A stretch of DNA of 64,000 nucleotides from contig JBASCW010000042.1 in NCBI GenBank assembly GCA_049651845.1, positions 56,539-120,538 of the forward strand, read 5' to 3'. This document shows, piece by piece, positions 57,717 through 64,000 of this stretch (positions within the stretch are counted from its first letter, which is position 1; every line of letters begins with the position of its first letter). Under the pieces are notes generated by a model. The model did not search any database, was not told where the DNA came from, and saw nothing but the letters and a program-made list of their open reading frames with translations. Made by a program: the position numbers and the translations under genes. Source of the DNA: RBG-16-66-20 sp049651845 (lineage in GTDB: Bacteria; Pseudomonadota; Gammaproteobacteria; Burkholderiales; SG8-39).

Positions 57717-58695
57717 TCAATTGATATTTTCGCACGGCGCGATTGTGCTCATCGAGCGTGCGCGAGAACGCACTCGTGCCGTCGCCGCGCGCGACGTAGT
57801 ACAGCGCCGGCGTTTTCGCGGGCCTGAGCGCCGCGCGCAGCGAGGCAAGCCCCGTAGCTGCGATCGGCGTCGGCGGCAGGCCCGCGCGCGTGTAGGTGTT
57901 GTAGGGCCCATCCGTCTGCAAGTGGATCTTCTTCAGGTTGCCGTCGAAGGCTTCGCCGAGCCCGTAGATCACCGTCGGATCGACCTGCAGGAGCATGCCG
58001 ACGCGCAGGCGATTGACGAGGACGCCGGCGATCGTCTCGCGCTCTTCGCTTCGCCCGGTTTCCTTCTCGATCACGGAGGCCATGATGAGCGCCTCGTAAG
58101 GCGTCTTGTAGGGCACCGAGGGTTCGCGCGCGGCCCATTCCTCGGCGAGGTGGCGCTGCATCGCCTGGTAGGCGCGCCGGAGCACGTGCAGGTCGCTCGT
58201 GCCCTTGGCGAAGAGATAGGTGTCCGGGAAGAACAGTCCCTCGGGGTGCGTTTCCGTTGCGGCGAGCTTCTGCATCAGCTGCGCGTCGCTCAGGCCTCGC
58301 GTGTCGTGCCGCAGGAAGGCATTGGCATCGAGCGCCGCGCGCAGCTGGCGGAAGGTCCAACCCTCGATGAAGCGCACGTCGGCCTGCGTGACATCGCCCC
58401 GGGTGAGCTTGTCGAGCAGCTCCAGCGGCGTGGGCGCGGCGGTGAGCTCATAGCTTCCCGCCTTGACGTCCTGCGCGCGCCCGAGCGCGCGCGCGAGCAG
58501 CTCGAACTGCAGGCGACCCGCCGCGACGCCCGCCTCCTCCATGCGCTGCGCCGCGACCCGAAAGCGCGCGCCCGCCGGGATCTCGAACTGCACGGGCAGC
58601 GCGCCGACCGCGACCGGCGTCGTCGCGTACCACGCGCCATAGCCCGCTGCACCGAGCACGGCAACGACCACGAGTGTGAGAAGGGCTTTGAGCAA
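57703..58695 (-). CDS. mltG: Endolytic murein transglycosylase MltG
   Basis: MltG is a membrane-anchored enzyme that cuts nascent glycan strands and sets their length. One N-terminal helix is followed by a LysM-like region and the YceG catalytic core: FIEGWTFRQLR, HPEGLFFPDTYLFAKG, and the catalytic Glu in ALIMASVIEKETGRSEER. QVDPTVIYGLG and YNTYTRAGLPPTPIA follow. I chose TTG 58695 because it begins directly at the membrane helix (LLKALLTLVVVAVLG) as in relatives, giving 330 residues. Longer in-frame starts at 58734 and 58743 would overlap the divergent ygfZ start. Confidence 0.92.
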   Translation of the reverse strand: MLKALLTLVVVAVLGAAGYGAWYATTPVAVGALPVQFEIPAGARFRVAAQRMEEAGVAAGRLQFELLARALGRAQDVKAGSYELTAAPTPLELLDKLTRGDVTQADVRFIEGWTFRQLRAALDANAFLRHDTRGLSDAQLMQKLAATETHPEGLFFPDTYLFAKGTSDLHVLRRAYQAMQRHLAEEWAAREPSVPYKTPYEALIMASVIEKETGRSEERETIAGVLVNRLRVGMLLQVDPTVIYGLGEAFDGNLKKIHLQTDGPYNTYTRAGLPPTPIAATGLASLRAALRPAKTPALYYVARGDGTSAFSRTLDEHNRAVRKYQLNGAR

Positions 58696-58732
58696 CGGAA
58701 GAGAATAAAATTCATCCCATTCTACTGTGGCC

Positions 58733-59572
58733 ATGACGGGCATCGCGAAGCTGGAGCGTTACGGGCTGCTGCACGCAGCAGGCGATGACGCGCGCGCGTT
58801 CCTGCACGCCCAGCTCACCAACGACATCGAGCACTTGCCGGCCGCGCAGGCGCGCTACGCGGGCTGGTGCTCGCCGAAAGGGCGCCTGCTCGCCACCTTT
58901 CTCGTGGTCCCCTGGTCGGGCGGCTTCCTGCTGCAGCTGTCGCGCGACCTCGTGCCCACGGTCGCCAAGCGGCTGCAGATGTACGTGCTGCGCTCGAAGG
59001 TGAGGCTCGCCGACGTGAGCGCGGCCTGGACGCAGTTCGGGGCATGGGGCACGGAGGGCGGCGCGCCGCTCGCCGTGCGCGAGCAGGAGGGCGCGGTCCT
59101 CGTCGGCATCGAGCCCGGCAGGTATCTCGTGCTCGCCGATGGCGCCGCTGCAGCGCGCTACACGCCGACCTTGAGCGCCGAGGATTGGTCGCTCGCCGAG
59201 GTGCGCGCCGGACGGCCGCTCATCGAACAGCCCACCCAGGACCAGTTCGTGCCGCAGATGGTGAATTTCGAGCTCGCGGGCGGGGTGGATTTCCACAAGG
59301 GCTGCTATCCGGGCCAGGAGATCGTCGCGCGCGCGCAGTACCGCGGCGAGGTGAAGCGCCGCATGTACCGCCTGCGCGGCGCGGCGCTCAAGCCCGGCCA
59401 GGAGTTGTACGGCGACGATGCCCCCGGCCAACCGAGCGGCATGGTGGTGAACGCGGCGGGCGACGAATCGCTCGCGGTGCTGCAGACCGCGGCGGTCGAG
59501 GCGAAGGCCGCGATCCGCGCGCAGCCGGGGGCCGCCCCGCTCGAGGTGCTGCCCCTGCCCTACGCCCAGTGA
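58733..59572 (+). CDS. ygfZ: Folate-dependent Fe-S assembly and tRNA-modification protein YgfZ
   Basis: The 279-residue protein has the aminomethyltransferase-like fold and the signature KGCYPGQEIVARAQYRG, whose Cys is essential in the E. coli protein. YgfZ uses folate to aid certain Fe-S enzymes such as MiaB. I chose ATG 58733; a GTG two codons earlier (58727) is also possible. TAAAAT at 58706-58711 is a likely -10. It is followed by a DUF4936 gene overlapping as GTGA. Confidence 0.93.
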   Translation: MTGIAKLERYGLLHAAGDDARAFLHAQLTNDIEHLPAAQARYAGWCSPKGRLLATFLVVPWSGGFLLQLSRDLVPTVAKRLQMYVLRSKVRLADVSAAWTQFGAWGTEGGAPLAVREQEGAVLVGIEPGRYLVLADGAAAARYTPTLSAEDWSLAEVRAGRPLIEQPTQDQFVPQMVNFELAGGVDFHKGCYPGQEIVARAQYRGEVKRRMYRLRGAALKPGQELYGDDAPGQPSGMVVNAAGDESLAVLQTAAVEAKAAIRAQPGAAPLEVLPLPYAQ

Positions 59573-59826
59573 CGAATTACTACGTTTATTACCGTGTCGA
59601 TGCCGCCAGCGTCGATTCGACTCGATCTTTCGTTCAAGGACTTTTTAGGACGGTAGAGGCGAGAACCGGAATTCAAGGTCGGTGGATGAGACGTCGAGAC
59701 GATCCCAAGACCTACATGGAAGTCTACGAGGGCGTTGACGACGACCAGGCTTTCGAGGCGCTGCTCGCGCGAGAGACCGTCGGATTCGGGCTGCAGCGGC
59801 GCGTGGAGCGCTTCATATGTGCCTGA
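59569..59826 (+). CDS. DUF4936 family protein
   Basis: The 85-residue protein has TNYYVYYRVDAASVDSTRSFV and then KTYMEVYEGVDDDQAFEALLA, the DUF4936 pattern (a small ferredoxin-like alpha/beta fold). The family has no known function and is a regular betaproteobacterial neighbour of ygfZ. The start is GTG overlapping the ygfZ stop, and its end overlaps the NRDE gene by 10 bases. Confidence 0.85.
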   Translation: MTNYYVYYRVDAASVDSTRSFVQGLFRTVEARTGIQGRWMRRRDDPKTYMEVYEGVDDDQAFEALLARETVGFGLQRRVERFICA

Positions 59827-60479
59827 TCCTGGTGGCGTGGCAGGTTCATGAGCGCTTTCCGCTCGTGGTGGCCGCCAACCGCGACGAATTCCACGCACGC
59901 CCTGCGTCGCCCGCAGCTTGGTGGCCCGACCAGCCGGAAGTCCTGGCCGGCCGCGACCTGCAGGCGAAGGGCACCTGGCTCGGCATTTCGCGCAGCGGTC
60001 GCTTCGCATCGGTCACCAACTACCGGGGCGGTCATGACCCAGGCGCGGCAGAGTCCAGGGGGGCGCTCGTTTCACGGTTTTTGCTCGATGGCCTGACCCC
60101 CGAAAAGTACATTTCAGAAATAAAACCGGCCGGCTATAGCGGCTTCAATCTTCTCGTGGCCGATCGGAACGAGCTCTGGTGGCTGTCCAACCGCGACAGC
60201 GGTGCGCGGCGGCTCGAGCCGGGCTGCTACGCTCTGGGCAACCTGCTGCTGGACTCGCCCGAGGTGATGGAGGTCAAGGCGCGTTTCGAGCGCACGCTCG
60301 CCGCGGTGGAACCGCTGTTCTCGCTTCTGCAGACCGCGAAGGTCGTGGCGCCGGCGTACGGCACGCGCTGCTCTACGGTAGTGCTGGCCGAGGCCGCGGG
60401 CAGAACGCAGTTCGCGGAGCGGGTCTTCGACGCCGCCGGCGCCGAGGGCAGCACGCTGCGCTACGAGCTGGGCGCCTAG
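59817..60479 (+). CDS. NRDE family protein (TANGO2-like)
   Basis: The 220-residue protein begins with MCLILVAW and carries the NRDE motif VVAANRDEFHARP, followed by WWPDQPEVLAGRDLQAKGTWLGIS. The N-terminal Cys2 is conserved in the family and suggests an Ntn-like hydrolase. TANGO2 homologues have been linked to Golgi organisation and heme handling in eukaryotes, but the bacterial role is unclear. It is probably in one transcript with ygfZ. Confidence 0.88.
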   Translation: MCLILVAWQVHERFPLVVAANRDEFHARPASPAAWWPDQPEVLAGRDLQAKGTWLGISRSGRFASVTNYRGGHDPGAAESRGALVSRFLLDGLTPEKYISEIKPAGYSGFNLLVADRNELWWLSNRDSGARRLEPGCYALGNLLLDSPEVMEVKARFERTLAAVEPLFSLLQTAKVVAPAYGTRCSTVVLAEAAGRTQFAERVFDAAGAEGSTLRYELGA

Positions 60480-60505
60480 ACGGGGGAGGAGCCCTGTCTT
60501 CCCTC

Positions 60506-60925
60506 CTATAGCTTCTTGCGCATTTTCTGGTGCAGGATGTCGGCGTCCGAGTAGACCTTCCCCTCGGCCACGAAGCCGCGCTCCCGGTAGAACTCCGCGG
60601 CCTGCAGCTGCGCCGAGACGACGACCTCCTTGTGGCCGCGCTTACGCGCCTCGCTCACCAGCGCGGCCAGGATCTCGCCGCCGACGCCGCGCCGGCGCCA
60701 CTCCTTGACCACCGCCATGCGGCCGATCTGCCCGTCGGGCAGCAGGCGCCCGGTGCCGATCGGCTTGTTGTCGACGTCGAAGGCGACCGCGTGCAGGCAC
60801 TGGGCGTCCATGTCGTCCAGCTCGATGCCGGAGGGCACGTTCTGCTCGCCCACGAAGATCGCGAAGCGCAGCGGGCCGGCGCTCGGCTGCGCCCGCTCCC
60901 AGGACATCAGTTCCACCCTGGCCAT
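60506..60925 (-). CDS. GNAT-family N-acetyltransferase
   Basis: The 139-residue protein has the GNAT acetyl-CoA motif A IGRMAVVKEWRRRGVGGEIL, then a beta4-alpha4 segment VVSAQLQAAEFYRERGFV. It resembles the ElaA/YjcF type of small acetyltransferase with unknown acceptor. The frame stays open far upstream antisense to the next gene, but ATG 60925 is the last start before homology begins. It is divergent from the aldolase fusion across 24 bases. Confidence 0.85.
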   Translation of the reverse strand: MARVELMSWERAQPSAGPLRFAIFVGEQNVPSGIELDDMDAQCLHAVAFDVDNKPIGTGRLLPDGQIGRMAVVKEWRRRGVGGEILAALVSEARKRGHKEVVVSAQLQAAEFYRERGFVAEGKVYSDADILHQKMRKKL

Positions 60926-60933
60926 GGTCCGAA

Positions 60934-60941
60934 AGTATAAT
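60934..60941. promoter_or_regulatory. -10 elements in the short divergent gap
   Basis: In the 24-base gap between the GNAT and aldolase genes, TATAAT (60936-60941, plus) and TATACT (60934-60939, minus) overlap. Each would start transcription within about 2 bases of its start codon, so both messages may be leaderless. The -35 regions would lie inside the coding regions and are not clear. Confidence 0.4.
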
Positions 60942-60949
60942 CCGCGCCA

Positions 60950-62920
60950 ATGAAAAGTTTGTGGAACGATGCCGAGGCCGCGGCGTTCGCCGGCCCGCTC
61001 GGCCCACGCGTCTATTCCTCGCGCCTGCTCGGGCGCGACAGGTCGCTGGTCCTGCACGGCGGCGGCAACACCTCGGTGAAGCTCGACGAGCGCAATCTGT
61101 TCGGCGAATCGGAAACGATTCTCTATGTCAAAGGCAGCGGCTGGGACCTGGAGACGATCGAGCCGGCCGGTTTCGCACCGGTCCAGCTCGACTACGTGAG
61201 CAGGCTCGCCTCGCTGCCGGCGCTGTCGGACACGCAGATGGTGAGCGAGCTGGCGACGCGCACGCTGCGCGCCGGCGCGCCCGCGCCATCGGTCGAGACC
61301 ATCCTGCACGCGATCCTGCCCTACCGGTACGTCGACCACACGCACGCCGACGCAGTGCTCTCGGTGTCCAATTCCCCCGACGGCGAAAAGCGCATCCGGG
61401 AGATCTACGGCGACAAAGTCGTGGTCATACCCTACGTGATGCCGGGATTCGACCTCGCCGCCTGCTGCGCGCGCGAGTTCCCGAAGCAGCGCACGCAAGG
61501 CACGGTCGGCATGGTGCTTCTTTCGCACGGCATCTTCTCCTTTGCCGAAGGTGCGCGGGAATCCTATGAGCTCATGATCGAGCTCGTCTCCATGGCCGAG
61601 CGCTATCTCGCCGGCCGGAAGGCCTGGAGCGTCGGCGCAGCGCCCGCAGCCGCCGGCGCGTTCCGGCGCGAAGATGCCGCCCGTCTGCGCGCCGACGTGT
61701 CCAGGGCGGCGGGCGTCCCGCTGCTCTGCCGCTGCAACGACGCGCCGCAGTTCCTCGGTTTCGCGCGCCATCCCGACGTCGCCCGCCTCTCGCAACGCGG
61801 GCCGGCGACGCCGGACCACGTGATCCGCACCAAACCGGTGCCGATGCTGGGACGGGACGTAGAGCGGTTTGTTGCTTCCTACAAGACCTATTTTGAACGG
61901 AACGCCAAGGCGGCCAAGGAACCGAAGGCGATGCTCGACGCGGCACCTCGCGTGGCGCTCGACCCGGAACTGGGCCTGGCCGCGTTCGGTCGCAGCGCGA
62001 AGGACGTGGGCATCGTGGAGGATCTCTATGCGCACACGATCGACGTGATCCTGCGCGCCGAGGCGCTGGGCGGCTGGCAGGCGCTCGAAGACCGGCACAT
62101 CTTCGACGTCGAGTACTGGGACCTCGAGCAGGCCAAGCTGAGGCAAGCCGGCAATCCGCCGGTGTTCGCCGGCGAGGTCGCGCTGGTCACGGGCGCGGCC
62201 TCGGGCATCGGCAAAGCCTGCGCCGAGGCGCTGCTCCGGCGCGGCGCGGCGGTGGTGGGCCTCGACCGGACCCCGGCGATCGAGACGCTGTGGAAACGTC
62301 CGGACTATCTGGGGTTGGCCTGCGATCTTGCGGATTCTTCGCAAATCAATGCCTCGATAGACAAAACGACCAAACACTTTGGTGGGGTCGACATGCTGGT
62401 CCTGAACGCCGGCATCTTCCCCGCGACGCAGTCCATCCAGGACATCGCCGGCGACCTGTGGCAGAAGGCGATGACCATCAACGTCGAGGCGAACCTGCAC
62501 GTCATGCAGGCCTGCCATGCGCTGCTCAGGCTCGCGCCGCGCGGCGGCCGCATCGTCGTGATCGGCTCGAAGAACGTGCCGGCGCCGGGCCCGGGCGCGG
62601 CAGCCTACTCGGCCTCGAAGGCGGCGATGAACCAGCTCGCGCGCGTGGCTGCGCTTGAATGGGGCAAGGACGGCATCCGCATCAACACCATCCACCCGAA
62701 CGCGGTCTACGACACCGCGCTTTGGACCGGCGAGGTCCTCGCCTCGCGCGCCAAGGCCTACGGCCTTACCGTTGAGCAGTACCGGAAGAACAACCTGCTG
62801 CGCACCGAAGTGTCGTCGCGGGACGTGGCCGAGCTCGCCGCCGAGATGTGCGGGCCGCTGTTCGCGAAGACCACCGCGGCGCAGGTGCCCGTCGACGGCG
62901 GCAACGAGCGCGTGGTGTAG
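60950..62920 (+). CDS. Bifunctional class II aldolase / short-chain dehydrogenase
   Basis: The 656-residue fusion has an N-terminal class II aldolase domain (about residues 1-390) with HGGGNTSVKL, the metal-binding YVDHTHADAVLSVS and LLSHGIFSFAEGARE. The C-terminal SDR domain (about 400-656) has VALVTGAASGIGKACAEAL, LNAGIFPATQS, VVIGSKNVPAPG, and the catalytic Tyr-Lys pair in AAYSASKAAMNQ. Fusions of this kind cleave a sugar phosphate such as rhamnulose 1-phosphate and redox the aldehyde. Here the gene overlaps mtnA by one base, so 5-deoxyribulose 1-phosphate is a reasonable alternative substrate. Confidence 0.88.
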   Translation: MKSLWNDAEAAAFAGPLGPRVYSSRLLGRDRSLVLHGGGNTSVKLDERNLFGESETILYVKGSGWDLETIEPAGFAPVQLDYVSRLASLPALSDTQMVSELATRTLRAGAPAPSVETILHAILPYRYVDHTHADAVLSVSNSPDGEKRIREIYGDKVVVIPYVMPGFDLAACCAREFPKQRTQGTVGMVLLSHGIFSFAEGARESYELMIELVSMAERYLAGRKAWSVGAAPAAAGAFRREDAARLRADVSRAAGVPLLCRCNDAPQFLGFARHPDVARLSQRGPATPDHVIRTKPVPMLGRDVERFVASYKTYFERNAKAAKEPKAMLDAAPRVALDPELGLAAFGRSAKDVGIVEDLYAHTIDVILRAEALGGWQALEDRHIFDVEYWDLEQAKLRQAGNPPVFAGEVALVTGAASGIGKACAEALLRRGAAVVGLDRTPAIETLWKRPDYLGLACDLADSSQINASIDKTTKHFGGVDMLVLNAGIFPATQSIQDIAGDLWQKAMTINVEANLHVMQACHALLRLAPRGGRIVVIGSKNVPAPGPGAAAYSASKAAMNQLARVAALEWGKDGIRINTIHPNAVYDTALWTGEVLASRAKAYGLTVEQYRKNNLLRTEVSSRDVAELAAEMCGPLFAKTTAAQVPVDGGNERVV

Positions 62921-63879
62921 TGGCGGCGATCGAGCCCCTGCGCTGGAAGGGAGACCGGCTCGAGCTCCTCGACCAGCGCGAGCTGCCGGGAAAACTCGTC
63001 TACATAGAATGCCGAACCGCTGCCGAGGTCGCGCGCGCGATTGAGGACATGGTGGTGCGCGGCGCGCCCGCAATCGGTTGCGCAGCTGCATTTGCAATTG
63101 CATTGGATTCTTCTCCTGAGGCCTTTTCTGTTCTGGCTGCCAGCCGTCCCACCGCGGTAAATCTCTTCTGGTCCCTGGAACGCATGAAAAGGGCCGCGGA
63201 TCGGGTGGCCGAAGCCATCGCGATATTCGAGGAGGACCTGGCCGCCAACCGGGCGATGGGCGAGCACGGCGCGAAGCTGCTCGCGCAGGGCGCGCGCGTC
63301 ATGACGTATTGCAATGCGGGCGCGCTGGCGACCAGCGGCTACGGCAGCGCGCTGGGCGTGGTCAGAAGCGCTTTCGAACAGAAGAAGGGCATATCCGTCA
63401 TCGCCTGCGAGACCCGGCCCTACCTGCAGGGCGCGCGCCTGACGGCGTGGGAGTGCGTGCAGGAGGGCATCCCATGCACGCTGGTCACCGACAACATGGC
63501 CGGCCACCTCATGGCCCGGGGCGAAGTAGACGCGGTAATCGTGGGCGCCGACCGCATCGCCGCCAACGGCGACACCGCCAACAAGATCGGCACCTACATG
63601 CTAGCCGTGCTCGCGCGGCGCCACGGGCTGCCGTTCTATGTGGCCGCGCCCTCCTCTACCTTCGACACCGCGATCCCCGACGGCACGAAGATCGTCATCG
63701 AGGAGCGACCGGCCGGCGAAGTCACGGGCTACCGCGGCCTGCGCTGGGCGCCCGAAGGCGTCGCGGTGCGCAACCCGGCCTTCGACGTGACGCCCGCGGA
63801 GCTGATCTCAGCGCTTATCTGCGAGAAAGGCGTCGCGCGCGAGCCGAACCGCGAGCGCGTGGCGGCGCTGCTCGGCTAG
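62920..63879 (+). CDS. mtnA: Methylthioribose-1-phosphate isomerase (MtnA)
   Basis: The 319-residue enzyme isomerises 5-methylthioribose 1-phosphate (or 5-deoxyribose 1-phosphate) to the ribulose form. It has RGAPAIGCAAAFAIAL, the catalytic Cys131 in MTYCNAGALATSGYGSALG, ETRPYLQGARLTAWE, and the catalytic Asp211 in VGADRIAANGDTANKIGTY. The start is GTG, overlapping the stop of the aldolase fusion by one base (TAGTG). No mtnB, mtnC or mtnD gene of the standard salvage pathway is in the window. Confidence 0.94.
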   Translation: MAAIEPLRWKGDRLELLDQRELPGKLVYIECRTAAEVARAIEDMVVRGAPAIGCAAAFAIALDSSPEAFSVLAASRPTAVNLFWSLERMKRAADRVAEAIAIFEEDLAANRAMGEHGAKLLAQGARVMTYCNAGALATSGYGSALGVVRSAFEQKKGISVIACETRPYLQGARLTAWECVQEGIPCTLVTDNMAGHLMARGEVDAVIVGADRIAANGDTANKIGTYMLAVLARRHGLPFYVAAPSSTFDTAIPDGTKIVIEERPAGEVTGYRGLRWAPEGVAVRNPAFDVTPAELISALICEKGVAREPNRERVAALLG

Positions 63880-63941
63880 GAGTCTGCGCGGCAGGAGGTT
63901 GAGTTGATGGTCATCGAGATGGTGTGGTGAAGCGTTAAACG

Positions 63942-64000
63942 ATGATGACGACAAGCTACCTTCCATACCATCCGGGGCAGCAGAATTTGCTGCCATCGTC
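63942..64000 (+). mobile_element. Start of an IS1182-type transposase gene (cut by the window edge)
   Basis: The last 59 bases open a frame beginning M-M-T-T-SYLPYHPGQQNLLPS. This is the characteristic N-terminus of IS1182-family transposases (Y-x-P-Y-x-P-x-Q-x-x-L-L-P). The terminal inverted repeat, if present, should lie in 63880-63941, but I cannot identify it from one end. The rest of the element is beyond the window. Confidence 0.55.

Noticed and set aside
60506..63103. A long minus-strand frame that would extend the GNAT protein to 865 residues
   Set aside because: Only the last 139 residues resemble anything. The rest is antisense to the aldolase fusion.

Overview
The window is a stretch of high-GC bacterial chromosome that looks betaproteobacterial (Burkholderiales or a near relative). 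The main support is the gene order maf / yceD-rpmF-plsX-fabH-fabD-fabG-acpP-fabF-ygfX-rpoE-rseA-rseB-mucD-lepA-lepB-DUF4845-rnc-era-recO-pdxJ-acpS-nagZ, together with ygfZ / mltG-tmk-holB and rne / rluC-HAD-Rieske-sppA. Coding density is very high. Many genes overlap by 1-14 bases, often as ATGA or GTGA, and most use ATG or GTG starts. No gap longer than about 300 bases is without a gene.

Region 1 (1-16.4 kb) is an accessory envelope-stress block. It holds a broken exported superoxide dismutase, small membrane proteins, a 2893-residue cyclic beta-1,2-glucan synthase, a glycine-zipper protein with a duplicated domain, CsbD and entericidin-type stress genes, a ChaA-type cation/proton antiporter, an RcnB-like protein, an unknown exported protein with an orphan MlaC, and a Crp/Fnr-family regulator. 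Eight copies of a 20-bp dyad, TCTGTRCG-N4-CGCACAGA or close variants, lie in the intergenic gaps of this block and nowhere else that I found. In four gene starts (three operators) the dyad centre is exactly 41.5 bases from the start codon. A -10-like hexamer sits at the position expected for class II activation in all nine promoter arrangements. One dyad precedes the Crp/Fnr gene itself. I infer a local, self-controlled stress regulon. This is the most interesting signal in the window.

Region 2 (16.4-23.8 kb) holds rne, with a second csbD behind it and a perfect hairpin over its ribosome-binding site, then rluC-HAD-Rieske-sppA and the convergent rsmI-like/maf pair. Region 3 (23.8-43.2 kb) is the conserved core: the fatty-acid synthesis operon, the sigma-E/RseA/RseB/MucD envelope stress module with a likely autoregulated sigma-E promoter, translation, secretion and RNA-processing genes, then a succinate-semialdehyde-type dehydrogenase and an AhpD-like protein. 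Region 4 (43.2-46.8 kb) has divergent efp and uvrC, then pgsA, three tRNA genes (Gly-GCC, Cys-GCA, Leu-UAA) and two tiny basic-protein genes.

Region 5 (46.85-54.4 kb) is catabolic. It has 3-hydroxyanthranilate dioxygenase, ACMS decarboxylase and a hydratase on the plus strand. On the minus strand is a tight operon with an M29/NicX-like protein, an alpha/beta hydrolase, an acyl-CoA dehydrogenase, a CoA ligase with a large internal deletion, an enoyl-CoA hydratase and a VOC protein. Region 6 (54.4-64 kb) holds DUF1178, an isoprenylcysteine methyltransferase-like protein, mltG-tmk-holB with an ankyrin gene, ygfZ-DUF4936-NRDE, a GNAT acetyltransferase, an aldolase/short-chain dehydrogenase fusion overlapping mtnA (possibly a 5-deoxypentose salvage pair), and the first codons of an IS1182-type transposase at the right edge.
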